From contig NZ_SDPO01000002.1 in NCBI RefSeq assembly GCF_004134865.1, positions 806,001-870,000 of the forward strand: DNA of 64,000 nucleotides, given 5' to 3'. This DNA comes from Agromyces fucosus. GTDB taxonomy: Bacteria > Actinomycetota > Actinomycetes > Actinomycetales > Microbacteriaceae. The first letter of the stretch is position 1. Every line of letters begins with the position of its first letter. The notes beneath the pieces were generated by a model. That model saw only the letters and a list, made by a program, of their open reading frames with translations. It was not told the origin of the DNA and did not search any database. Position numbers and translations under genes: made by a program. Below are positions 1 through 7,768 of the stretch, piece after piece.

Positions 1-357
1 GCGGTCGGACGGCTGCTCATCGCCGAGTATCCGCCCCTCGAGGCGACCACCGATCCTGGAGCGGCGAAGGCAGTAGCGGTATCTGCGCATGCAGCGGGCA
101 TCTCGATCGAGGAGCGTCGGCGCATCGCCGTCGACGTGTCCCGGCTGGGCTATGCGAACTGCATCGAGCCGGGCCCCGACGCCCGCGTATGCATCGCTGT
201 GCCGGTGCGCTCGCCCGAGGGAGACCTCGCAGCGGCCGTCGCGCTGACGGTCCCGGGCGTGGATCTCGCGGCCGCCGTCCGCCATCTCGGCGCGGTGACC
301 GCCGCGGTCGAGGAACTCGCGCACGCGTCCTATTCGATGGGTTCGGCGACGGCCTGA
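1..357 (+). CDS. IclR-family transcriptional regulator, C-terminal fragment
   Basis: The reading frame is open from the first base and ends with TGA at 355-357, leaving about 118 residues of a protein that starts outside the window. The visible part reads as the ligand-binding half of an IclR regulator: an opening GRLLIAEYPP resembles the family's 'G+AlLA-lp' turn, followed by 'I..ERR..I..DVSRLGYA', a 'VCIAVPVRSPEGDLAAAVALTVP' type strand-loop-strand that is characteristic of the GAF-like effector domain, and a final amphipathic helix. IclR proteins are dimeric DNA-binding regulators of small-molecule catabolism. The helix-turn-helix is not in view and the target genes are unknown; the neighbouring operon is on the other strand and need not be its target. 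Confidence 0.8.
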   Translation, partial: AVGRLLIAEYPPLEATTDPGAAKAVAVSAHAAGISIEERRRIAVDVSRLGYANCIEPGPDARVCIAVPVRSPEGDLAAAVALTVPGVDLAAAVRHLGAVTAAVEELAHASYSMGSATA

Positions 358-397
358 GCGAACAAGCGGATGCCGCGGGCGGACACGTGCGCCGGGC

Positions 398-931
398 TCA
401 ACCGCCGAGCGGGACCACGAACTGCAGCGTGCCGATCAGGGAAGTGATCGGAACCGACCCGAGGTACCGGGAGTCGATCGACGCGGCCCGTGCATCACCG
501 AGCACGAAGACCGAGCCTGCCGGCACGGTCCTGTCGAACGCGAGCACGCTTGCGAGCTCGTCGCCCGCCTCTCGGTAGTCCTCGGCGAGCGGTTCGCCGT
601 CGACCGTCAGCGCGCCGCCCGCCGTGCAGCAGGCGACTCGTTCACCCGGCAGCCCGATCACGCGTTTCACGAAGGTCGAGGGCGTGTCCTCGCGGCCGAG
701 CAGCCCGGCGACACGCTCGCCCCAGCCGCCGGGATCCGTGAAGACGACGACGTCGCCCCGCCCCGGTCCCCCGCCACGATGGCGTGCGGCGACCAGGACG
801 TCCCCGACCTCGATCGTGGGCGACATGGAGTCCGAGTCCGCCCGGAACACTGTCTCCGTGGTCAGCGCCGATGCGGCACAGACGGCGAGCGTGACGACCA
901 CGATCCAGGCGACGGCGCGGCGGCGGCTCAC
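398..931 (-). CDS. lepB: Signal peptidase I
   Basis: 177 residues, a short Gram-positive-type type I signal peptidase that would cut Sec/Tat signal peptides on the outer face of the membrane. One N-terminal membrane segment (about residues 9-26) is followed by the box containing the nucleophile, SDSMSPTIEVGD (Ser near 35), the box with the general base, FVKRVIGLPGE (Lys near 89), and the late GDARAASIDSRYLG box, where family members usually have GDN(x)xxSxDSR. The start overlaps the stop of the upstream DUF305 gene in an ATGA junction, so it is translationally coupled. It ends an apparent minus-strand operon whose first three products are all exported, suggesting a dedicated peptidase; that link is inference. 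Confidence 0.88.
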   Translation of the reverse strand: MSRRRAVAWIVVVTLAVCAASALTTETVFRADSDSMSPTIEVGDVLVAARHRGGGPGRGDVVVFTDPGGWGERVAGLLGREDTPSTFVKRVIGLPGERVACCTAGGALTVDGEPLAEDYREAGDELASVLAFDRTVPAGSVFVLGDARAASIDSRYLGSVPITSLIGTLQFVVPLGG

Positions 932-1590
932 AGCTCGGCCCGTCGCAGGATCATCGCCTCGATCTCGCGTTCCTGCTCGGCCGCGATGTGCTTGGCGAGC
1001 GAGCGGATGTAGCTGTTGGAGCCCTCGGCGATCGCCTCGTCGGCCATCGTGAGCGCGCCCCGGTGGTGGGCGATCATCAGGTCGAGGAAACGCGCCTCGG
1101 CCTGCCCGCCCGAGAGCGCGTCGAACGCCGCGACCTGCTCGGGCGTCGCCATACCGGACATGATGCCGCCGCTGTGGTTCATGACGCCGACCCCGTGCCA
1201 GGCCTCGGTCCAGGCCCGCATCGCCGCGATCTCGTTCGTCTGGTCCGTCTCGATGAAGGCCGCGAGCGAGCGCGAGAACTCATCGATGCCCGGTGTCGCC
1301 GCGAGGATCCGCGACAGCTCGATCGCCTGCTCGTGATGCGGGATCATCATCATCGCGAACGTCATGTCCGCGTCGTTCGGCGGATCCTCCACACCCACGG
1401 TCGCCTCAGCCGGCACGGCGGCGATCGCTTCGTCACGTTGGGATGCCGCGATCACGGTGCGGCCCGGTGCGGCGTCGACGAGCTCGGCGGCCCTGGCTGC
1501 ATCGGATGCCGCGAGCCACGGGCCGACGGCGGATGCGCCGGCGACGAGGATCACGACGAGGGCGACGGTCGTGGCGATGGGACGCCGCAT
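928..1590 (-). CDS. DUF305 (CopM-type) exported protein
   Basis: 220 residues. An N-terminal hydrophobic stretch (about 7-28) acts as a signal peptide or anchor, then a ferritin-like DUF305 domain with its hallmark Met/His pairs: MMMIPHHEQAIEL, a Met-rich MNHSGGIMSGM stretch, and DLMIAHHRGAL near the C terminus. The family includes periplasmic copper-binding CopM proteins; the Met and His pairs are the likely metal ligands. The start has a clear AAGGAG ribosome site eight bases upstream. It lies 61 bp after the copper amine oxidase core and overlaps signal peptidase I by 4 bp, so a copper-delivery or copper-buffering role for the oxidase is plausible, but it is inferred from context. Confidence 0.85.
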   Translation of the reverse strand: MRRPIATTVALVVILVAGASAVGPWLAASDAARAAELVDAAPGRTVIAASQRDEAIAAVPAEATVGVEDPPNDADMTFAMMMIPHHEQAIELSRILAATPGIDEFSRSLAAFIETDQTNEIAAMRAWTEAWHGVGVMNHSGGIMSGMATPEQVAAFDALSGGQAEARFLDLMIAHHRGALTMADEAIAEGSNSYIRSLAKHIAAEQEREIEAMILRRAEL

Positions 1591-1651
1591 GGTGCTCCTT
1601 CGGTGGATCGGAGGCGGCGGTTCGGCCGATGCCGGACCGCCGCCAGCTGGA

Positions 1652-3526
1652 TCAGGCCGACGTGATCGCCGACCGGCGGCGTCGCCGAAGCAGCAGCAGC
1701 AGGCCGCCGGCCGCGAGTAGCACGACCGCAGCCGATGCCGCGGCGATCGGGAGCGCCGTGCCGGTGAACGCGAGCATGCCGGCGCCCGAGCCGCCGCCGG
1801 CCGCCGCGGCGCCCGTCGGCGCGGACGCGACCGTGACGGCGACCTCCGCGGTCAGACCCGACTCGGCTCCGGTCACGACGATCGTGTGCTCACCGGCGGC
1901 GGCCGCCGCGGGCAGCTCGAGCGTCCCGGCGATCACGCCTTCCGCGTCGGCGGTGAGGGTTCCCACCGTGATCGGCTCGGAGTGCAGCACGACCTCGACG
2001 GCCTCATCGGCGGCGAAGCCCGCACCCTCGAGCTCGAAGCTCTCGCCGGGCGAGAGCTCCGTCGACGAGATCGAGAGGCTCGGGGCATCCTCGCCCTCGG
2101 TCGGCGTCGGCGTCGGCGTCTCCGTCGGGGTCTCCGTCGGCGGCGTCGTCTCGGGCGGGGTCGTCGGCTCGACGGCCTCGCACGGCGACTCGTCGCTGTG
2201 GATCTCGCCGCCCGGATCGCCGTCGATGCACGAGCGCCCGTCGGGCGTGCTCATCGACTGCGCCGTCCAGTCTCGCGGCATGATCGAGAACGACTGCCAG
2301 TGCGTCTGCATCGGGCTCTGGTCCTCGTCGCGCACGACGTGGTGGAACCCGCTGTTGACCCACGCGACCGGATCGGTCAGCGCCGCATCCGCACTGTTCG
2401 CGACGTAGTCGAGCACGCTCAGGTTCGGGCAGGCCGGGTTGAGGTTGTTGCTCGCGAACTGCTCGCAGTCGGCGTAGTTCGTGACGCTGATGAGCGGCTG
2501 CGTGATCGGGTTGCCCTGGTAGAGCTGCGAACCGGGGAACACGAACTCGTACGACCTGGCGTGGTTGTCGGCGTTGCGGCTCTCGGGTGCCACGACCCGC
2601 CACCAGGTGGTGTCGGCCGCGGGCACGAGATTGGCCGGGTGCTCGACGGTCGCGCCGGTCGTGTGCATGAGCGGCGCCTGCTCACCCGGCTCGCCGAGCG
2701 TCGAGTCGTACTGCTCGACCTGCTGCAACGCCTGGCCGTCGAGCCCGAAGTCGAGCCGCCAGAACGCGTTGTGCCAGTGCGAGGCCGCGTAGTCCGCGGC
2801 ATCCGTGCCGATCGGCCAGCCCGTGGTGGCGTCGGCGTCGAAGTCCTCGTACGAGACGTCGCCGGTCGCGCCCAGGTTGAACGAGATCGCGCCCTCGTCG
2901 GTGAACTCGACCTTCGTGGCGTACTCGTACCAGTCGACCTTCGAGACGATCGTGAGGTCGAACGCCTGCCCGGTCGCGGTGAACAGCGGGGCGTCCTCGA
3001 TCGAGCCCCAGGTCTGCTCGTGCGAGCGGTATGCGAGGTCCCGGGTCGTGTCGGTGATGCACAGCGACGGGATCGTGCGCAGGTAGTTCGTCGTCTCACC
3101 GCGTCGGGTGATGCTCCAGGCCTGCCCGTAGTCGCGGAGCGTGCCGGTGGTGCACTCGGCCGCGCTGAGCTTCTGCAGGTACTGGTTGCCGAAGCCGTAC
3201 GACGTGATGTCGTTCCAGACGTTCTTGCCCGTGTCGTACGGCACGTTGAGCTGGCCGAGGCTGACGGAGTCGAGCACACGGCGGTACGAGTCCTCGCCGG
3301 GCGCCTTGACGGCGACCTGCTCGAGCACGAGGCCGTGCTTGCTGTCGATGCGCCAGCACATCTGCCATTCGGTGCCGTTCTCGAACGACTTCTCGATGCG
3401 CGCGTCGCCCGAGCAGTTGACGGTCGGTGCGGCGGCGGTGGCCGCGGACACCGGCACGACGGCGAGGCCTGCGGCGACCGCGACGGCGGCCGCAGCGAGG
3501 GCGATCGCCCGGGACATCCTCTTCAT
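1652..3526 (-). CDS. Copper amine oxidase catalytic core, LAFTG wall-anchored
   Basis: 624 residues from the ATG at 3524-3526, chosen because GAAAGG precedes it and a signal peptide (1-33) follows at once; the frame extends further upstream but without signal-peptide logic. Residues about 60-430 align by motif with the catalytic domain of copper amine oxidases, which oxidise primary amines to aldehydes with release of NH3 and H2O2: a catalytic-base candidate Asp106 in NDITSYGFG, topaquinone-tyrosine candidate Tyr200 in VDWYEY, copper ligands His250 and His252 in SHWHNAFWRLDF, and a third His in GFHHVVRDED (395-396). The Asn normally just before the quinone Tyr is Trp here. A Thr/Pro/Glu linker (452-478), an Ig-like domain, the sorting motif LAFTG (585-589), a membrane helix and an Arg tail follow. 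The N2/N3 domains seem to be in the preceding gene. Confidence 0.8.
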   Translation of the reverse strand: MKRMSRAIALAAAAVAVAAGLAVVPVSAATAAAPTVNCSGDARIEKSFENGTEWQMCWRIDSKHGLVLEQVAVKAPGEDSYRRVLDSVSLGQLNVPYDTGKNVWNDITSYGFGNQYLQKLSAAECTTGTLRDYGQAWSITRRGETTNYLRTIPSLCITDTTRDLAYRSHEQTWGSIEDAPLFTATGQAFDLTIVSKVDWYEYATKVEFTDEGAISFNLGATGDVSYEDFDADATTGWPIGTDAADYAASHWHNAFWRLDFGLDGQALQQVEQYDSTLGEPGEQAPLMHTTGATVEHPANLVPAADTTWWRVVAPESRNADNHARSYEFVFPGSQLYQGNPITQPLISVTNYADCEQFASNNLNPACPNLSVLDYVANSADAALTDPVAWVNSGFHHVVRDEDQSPMQTHWQSFSIMPRDWTAQSMSTPDGRSCIDGDPGGEIHSDESPCEAVEPTTPPETTPPTETPTETPTPTPTEGEDAPSLSISSTELSPGESFELEGAGFAADEAVEVVLHSEPITVGTLTADAEGVIAGTLELPAAAAAGEHTIVVTGAESGLTAEVAVTVASAPTGAAAAGGGSGAGMLAFTGTALPIAAASAAVVLLAAGGLLLLLRRRRRSAITSA

Positions 3527-3537
3527 CACTGCGCCTT

Positions 3538-4287
3538 TCACTTGATGCCGATCACGGACTCGGTGGACAGGTCGACGACGAACCCGGTCGTGTCGAGGTA
3601 ACCGCCGCCCGGCACGCGGAACTGCATCTCGACGCAACGGTCGATACTGCAGGCGTCGGCGCCGAGGGTCCCGGCATCCGGCACGAACGCGCCTCCGGTC
3701 ACGGCGAGCTGGTCGATCGACTCGAGCTCCTCACCCGCGACGGCCGCGTACTCGGCGCGGACGGCCGCGCTGGCCGCTGGGTCGCCGAGGAAGACGCCGA
3801 ACGCGTAGTCGACCTCGTCGGGGCTGGGCGGCGGCTGCACCCCCTGCCTCGCCGTGCTCTCGACGCTGCCGGCGGTGAGGTCGACCGTCTGCAGGAAGGT
3901 CTGGTTCGAGGTGTAGTCGAACAGGAAGACGTCGACGAGCCGGTCGGGCGAATCGACGTTCCGCGTCGGGATGTCGACCGAGAGCACCTGCGGCGCGGCC
4001 GAACCGTCGACGGAGGTGACGTCGTCGGGCACGCTCGCGTCGGTGCTCGCGAGGTGGATGGCGTAGCTGAGCTCGGCCGGACTGAGCGGGTCGCGCGGCG
4101 ACCCGAGCTCGGGCTTCGAGGTGACCTCGTCGAGGGCCCTCGCCTCGGAGCTCTCGGCGCCGTTCGCGCCGCTGACCGCCGGGATCGCCATGAATCCGCC
4201 CACGATCGCGGCCGCGGCGACGACGCCGCCCCCCAGGATCGCGTACGGCAGCCGTCTCGTGCGGGTGTTGCTCGGTGGTGATTGCAT
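3538..4287 (-). CDS. Membrane-anchored protein resembling copper amine oxidase N-terminal domains
   Basis: 249 residues. A basic N terminus and one membrane segment (about 14-38) point to a secreted or anchored protein. The rest shows two repeats of the arrangement seen in the N2 and N3 domains of copper amine oxidases: DPLSPAELSYAIHLA followed by VLSVDIPTRN and VDVFLFDYTSNQT, then PSPDEVDYAFGVFL, an acidic helix and VEMQFRVPGGGYLDTTGFVVDL. It ends 11 bp before the start of the catalytic-core gene on the same strand and is preceded by an AGGAGG ribosome site, so it probably begins the operon. The reading as a detached N-terminal half of the oxidase is my inference from motif order and position; by itself it would be called hypothetical. 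Confidence 0.6.
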   Translation of the reverse strand: MQSPPSNTRTRRLPYAILGGGVVAAAAIVGGFMAIPAVSGANGAESSEARALDEVTSKPELGSPRDPLSPAELSYAIHLASTDASVPDDVTSVDGSAAPQVLSVDIPTRNVDSPDRLVDVFLFDYTSNQTFLQTVDLTAGSVESTARQGVQPPPSPDEVDYAFGVFLGDPAASAAVRAEYAAVAGEELESIDQLAVTGGAFVPDAGTLGADACSIDRCVEMQFRVPGGGYLDTTGFVVDLSTESVIGIK

Positions 4288-4463
4288 CGAACCTCCTGGA
4301 CACTGTCGTTCGCGCTTGCGAACACGGCGACCCTAGGAAGACCGTGTTTCGGGGCGTCGCGGCGACTGTTTCGTCCGCGTGAATGAGCTTGAGACGGGTT
4401 GGTCTCCGCGTTGCCGCGGCCCCGAGGCGCTGCTCGCCTTCCTCGCGAAGTAGCGCGGCCGAA

Positions 4464-4500
4464 CCCGCACGGGGGTTCCGGGGGCATGCCCCCGTGCGGG
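4464..4500. repeat. 12-bp inverted repeat between divergent genes
   Basis: Arms CCCGCACGGGGG (4464-4475) and CCCCCGTGCGGG (4489-4500) are perfect complements round a 13-base loop. It sits between the divergently transcribed oxidase operon and the DUF4097 lipoprotein gene, where a terminator is not needed. It could be a regulatory dyad or a structured leader of the lipoprotein mRNA, 60 bp before its start. There is no T tract. The rest of 4288-4561 shows no coding signal. Confidence 0.5.
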
Positions 4501-4561
4501 CAGGCCACCGGCCTCGTTATGGTCGCAGGAGGGGCGGACACGAGCGCCCGAGGGAGAGACC

Positions 4562-5302
4562 ATGAATCGCACAGCACGCTCGATCGCGATCGGCACCGCC
4601 GCCACGGCAGCGGCACTGCTCTTGAGCGGATGCGGCCTCCTCACCCCGCCCGAGCGGTTCAGCGACGAGTCGACCCTCGACGAGCAGGTCCACACGATCG
4701 AGATCGACCAGCCCGCCGGCGGCGTCACGGTGGAGGGTGACGACGAGGCCACGGAGATCGAGGTCTCGCGAACCGTCTCGTACCACGGCGACCGCGAGGT
4801 CGGGTCGACGTTCGAGGTCGACGACGGCGTGCTCGTGCTCAGCGGGTGCGGTCGCCGCTGCACGGTCGAGTACTCGATCTCGCTCCCGCCGGGCGTCGAC
4901 GTGCGCGGCGCCACGTCGAACGGCGCGATCGAGCTCACCAAGGTGAACGAGGTCGACGTGGCGACGAACAACGGGCGCATCGAACTCGACGACGTCACCG
5001 GCTCGATCGAGGTGGAGACGAGCAACGGGCGCATCGAGGGTCGCGGCCTCGCCGGCAGCGGCGTGCGGGCATCGACTTCGAACGGCGGGATCGAACTGCG
5101 GCTCAGCGCCGCGCAAGACGTCGAGGCGCGCACCTCCAACGGTGCGATCGACCTCGCAGTGCCGCCCGACAGCGCCGGCTACCGCGTCACGACCGACACG
5201 TCGAACGGAGCGGTCGACATCGACATCGACGAGGACTCCGACGGCGAGTTCGAACTCGACCTCGCCACCTCGAACGGGGCGATCCGCGTCACCGGTCGCT
5301 GA
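4562..5302 (+). CDS. DUF4097-family lipoprotein
   Basis: 246 residues. The N terminus is a lipoprotein signal with lipobox LLSGC (Cys near 23), so the protein should be tethered to the outer membrane face. The body is a DUF4097 (adhesin-like) beta-helix built from about seven copies of a T-S-N-G-[AGR]-I-[ED]-L type repeat, each beginning a new turn (for example ATSNGAIEL, ETSNGRIEG, STSNGGIEL, RTSNGAIDL). A ribosome site AGGGAGAG lies before the ATG. The 3' end overlaps the convergent rocD by 14 bp. Members of this family are common next to sensor systems and in envelope-stress loci, but no function can be assigned here. Confidence 0.85.
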   Translation: MNRTARSIAIGTAATAAALLLSGCGLLTPPERFSDESTLDEQVHTIEIDQPAGGVTVEGDDEATEIEVSRTVSYHGDREVGSTFEVDDGVLVLSGCGRRCTVEYSISLPPGVDVRGATSNGAIELTKVNEVDVATNNGRIELDDVTGSIEVETSNGRIEGRGLAGSGVRASTSNGGIELRLSAAQDVEARTSNGAIDLAVPPDSAGYRVTTDTSNGAVDIDIDEDSDGEFELDLATSNGAIRVTGR

Positions 5303-6536
5303 CCGCGAGCTCCTCGAGCACGTCGGCGAGCTGGTCGACGGCCCAGTCGAGGTCGGCCTGCTCGACCACGATCGGCGGCGCCAGCCGGATGGTCGACCCG
5401 TGCGTGTCCTTCGCGAGCACTCCGCGTCGCATGAGCGCCTCGCAGACCTCGCGACCGGTCGCGAGCGCCGGGTCGATGTCGACGCCGGCCCAGAGGCCCG
5501 CGCCGCGCACCTCCACGACGCCGTGCCCGACGAGGGCGCTCAGGCGGGACTGCAGATGGGCGCCGAGCTCCCGCGCGCGCTCCTGCGGCCGGCCGCTCGC
5601 GAGCATGCGCACGACTTCGAGGCCGACGGATGCCGCGAGCGGATTGCCCCCGAAGGTCGATCCGTGCTCGCCGGGGCGGAGCACCCCGAGCACCTCCCGG
5701 TCGCCGACGACCGCGGAGACCGGCACGATACCGCCGCCGAGCGCCTTGCCGAGCAGGTACAGGTCGGGAACGACGCCGACGAGGTCGCACGCGAACGTCG
5801 CGCCCACACGACCGAGCCCCGATTGGATCTCGTCGGCGATGAGCAGTACCCGGCGCTCCGTGCAGAGCGCACGCAGCGACGGCAGGAAGTCGGCGGGGGG
5901 CACGACGATGCCGGCCTCCCCCTGGATCGGCTCGACGAGCACGGCAACGGTGTTCTCGTCGATCGCGGCGGCGACCGCGGCGGCGTCCCCGTACGGCACT
6001 GCGCGGAAGCCCGGCGTGTACGGCCCGAAGTCGTCGCGCGCGTCGGGGTCGTCGCTGAACGAGATGATCGTCGTCGTGCGGCCGTGGAAGTTGCCGGCCA
6101 TCACGACGATGTTCGCGGCGTCGTCTGCCACGCCCTTCACCCGGTAGCCCCAGGCGCGCGCGACCTTGACGGCCGATTCGACGGCCTCGGCGCCCGTGTT
6201 CATGGGCAGCACCATGTCCTTGCCGCAGAGTGCCGCGAGCTCGGTGACGAACGGGCCGAGCCGGTCGTTGTGGAACGCGCGGCTGGTGAGCGTGATGCGG
6301 CCGAGCTGCTCGCGGGCGGCCTCGACGAGCTGGGGATTGCCGTGACCGAAGTTCACTGCCGAGTAGGCAGCGAGGCAATCGAGGTAGCGACGCCCCTCGA
6401 CATCCGTCACCCAGGCGCCCTCGCCTGAGGCGACGACGACCGGCAGCGGATGGTAGTTGTGCGCCGCGTGCTCGTCTTCGAGCAGGATCGCATCGGCGGT
6501 GCGGTCGGTGGTCGTGGCGGGTCGGTTCAGGGTCAT
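5289..6536 (-). CDS. rocD: Ornithine aminotransferase
   Basis: 415 residues, full length for the class III PLP aminotransferase that turns ornithine and 2-oxoglutarate into glutamate semialdehyde and glutamate. Visible features: NYHPLPVVVASGEGAWVTDVEGRRYLD at the N terminus, the TGAEAVESAVK phosphate-site loop, FHGRTTTIISFS, the aspartate in LLIADEIQSGLGR, and the PLP lysine in LLGKALGGGIVPVSA. The start (6534-6536) overlaps the ddaH stop in an ATGA junction. Placed with ddaH it completes a route from (methyl)arginine through ornithine or citrulline toward glutamate and proline; the same pairing occurs in other actinobacteria. Confidence 0.93.
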   Translation of the reverse strand: MTLNRPATTTDRTADAILLEDEHAAHNYHPLPVVVASGEGAWVTDVEGRRYLDCLAAYSAVNFGHGNPQLVEAAREQLGRITLTSRAFHNDRLGPFVTELAALCGKDMVLPMNTGAEAVESAVKVARAWGYRVKGVADDAANIVVMAGNFHGRTTTIISFSDDPDARDDFGPYTPGFRAVPYGDAAAVAAAIDENTVAVLVEPIQGEAGIVVPPADFLPSLRALCTERRVLLIADEIQSGLGRVGATFACDLVGVVPDLYLLGKALGGGIVPVSAVVGDREVLGVLRPGEHGSTFGGNPLAASVGLEVVRMLASGRPQERARELGAHLQSRLSALVGHGVVEVRGAGLWAGVDIDPALATGREVCEALMRRGVLAKDTHGSTIRLAPPIVVEQADLDWAVDQLADVLEELAVSDR

Positions 6537-7414
6537 CGGCGCAGCTCCAGGGTGCAGCATTTGACGCCGCCCCCGCCGAGCAGCAGCTCGGAGAGGTCGA
6601 CGCCGATCGGGTGGTATCCGTGTTCGCGGAGTTGTCGTTCGAAGTCGGTCGCCCGTGAGGCGATGACCACGTGGTAGCCGTCGCTGAACGAGTTGAGGCC
6701 GAGCACTGCGGCATCCGTCTCGTTCACGATGATCGCGTCGGGGAAGCGCGCCTGCAGCAGGGCGACGGATGCCTCGTCGAACGCGCTCGGCAGGTAGGCG
6801 ATGTGCTCCTGGCCGGGCGTCGGGTCGAGCACGGCGACCGCCGTGTCGAGGTGGTAGAAGCTCGGGTCCACGAGCCGCAGCGTCACGACCTCGCGGCCGA
6901 AGATCGCGGCGAGCTCCTCGTGCGAGCGAGAGTCGCTGCGGAACCCGGTGCCCGCGAGGATCGCGTCGCCGACGAGCAGGAAGTCGCCCTCGCCCTCGTT
7001 GATCTCCACCGGCTCCCGCACGTCGAATCCAGCCTCGCGGAACCACTCCATGTAGGCCGGACCCTCGGGCTGGCGCTCGGCGTAGGTGAACTTGGCCCCG
7101 TAGGCGATGCCGTCGATCACGAACCCGCCGTTCGCGGCGTAGACCATGTCGGGCAGGCCCTCGATCGGCTCGATGAGCTGCACGTCGTAGCCGAGCCCGA
7201 CGAAGGTGTCGTGCAACACCTGCCACTGCGCGAGCGCGAGGGACGTGTCGGTCGGCTCGGCCGGATTCATCCACGGGTTGATGCGGTAGACGACGGTGAA
7301 GTGCTCGGGGCGGCACATGAGCACGCTGCGCGCGGTGGGCCGGCGTTCGGGGCGTGCCGCCTGCGCAGCGGGTCGCTCGCCGGGCTGGCCGCCGGTCGCG
7401 ATCATCGTCGACAT
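6533..7414 (-). CDS. ddaH: Dimethylargininase / arginine-deiminase-type amidinohydrolase
   Basis: 293 residues from the ATG at 7412-7414, selected for its AAGGAG ribosome site; the frame stays open far upstream but crosses another gene. The protein has the guanidino-modifying-enzyme fold: RPEHFTVVYRINPWM at the start, the MVYAANGGFVIDG loop with the substrate-binding Asn/Asp, an EGEGDFLL motif, FYHLDTAVAVLD containing the catalytic His, and GGGGVKCCTLEL with the nucleophilic Cys near the end. The family hydrolyses dimethylarginine (to citrulline) or arginine; which one cannot be told from sequence alone. It is translationally coupled to rocD. Confidence 0.87.
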   Translation of the reverse strand: MSTMIATGGQPGERPAAQAARPERRPTARSVLMCRPEHFTVVYRINPWMNPAEPTDTSLALAQWQVLHDTFVGLGYDVQLIEPIEGLPDMVYAANGGFVIDGIAYGAKFTYAERQPEGPAYMEWFREAGFDVREPVEINEGEGDFLLVGDAILAGTGFRSDSRSHEELAAIFGREVVTLRLVDPSFYHLDTAVAVLDPTPGQEHIAYLPSAFDEASVALLQARFPDAIIVNETDAAVLGLNSFSDGYHVVIASRATDFERQLREHGYHPIGVDLSELLLGGGGVKCCTLELRR

Positions 7415-7431
7415 CTCGCTCCTTCGAAGGG

Positions 7432-7469
7432 GGAGCGGATGCCGCTTGGGGGCCTGCGGCATCCGCTCC
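7432..7469 (-). other. 14-bp perfect hairpin in the ddaH leader
   Basis: Arms GGAGCGGATGCCGC (7432-7445) and GCGGCATCCGCTCC (7456-7469) enclose a ten-base loop, ending 18 bp before the ddaH start and just upstream of its ribosome site. The position suits an mRNA leader structure or an operator. No other feature is seen in 7470-7702, which must hold the divergent promoters of ddaH and the membrane-protein pair. Confidence 0.5.
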
Positions 7470-7768
7470 GTGCAACGTCGGCGCACCGACTCGCTGTTCG
7501 CGAGTCCGACGGCAGCGTTCGGGTTTCGCCGCCGTCGGGTCGCCTGCTTCAAGTGTGGGTGTATTCGCGGCGTGGTTGGTGGCGTGCTGCGCAAGATTCG
7601 TGCCCGTTCGACGATCTGGCGCCGCATCCGTGCGTGAGCGCGTGAACGGATGAGGCGTCTGACGCGTTTCTTCCTCGCTTGCCGTCGGCGCGACCCTGAG
7701 GCATGCTGAAGCGACCCGGACCTGCGCGACCCGACGTGCCACCCCCGGGCGGAGCGACGGAGACCGGC

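Noticed and set aside
4464..4500. Rho-independent terminator
   Set aside because: It stands between divergent genes and has no T tract, so it is listed only as an inverted repeat.
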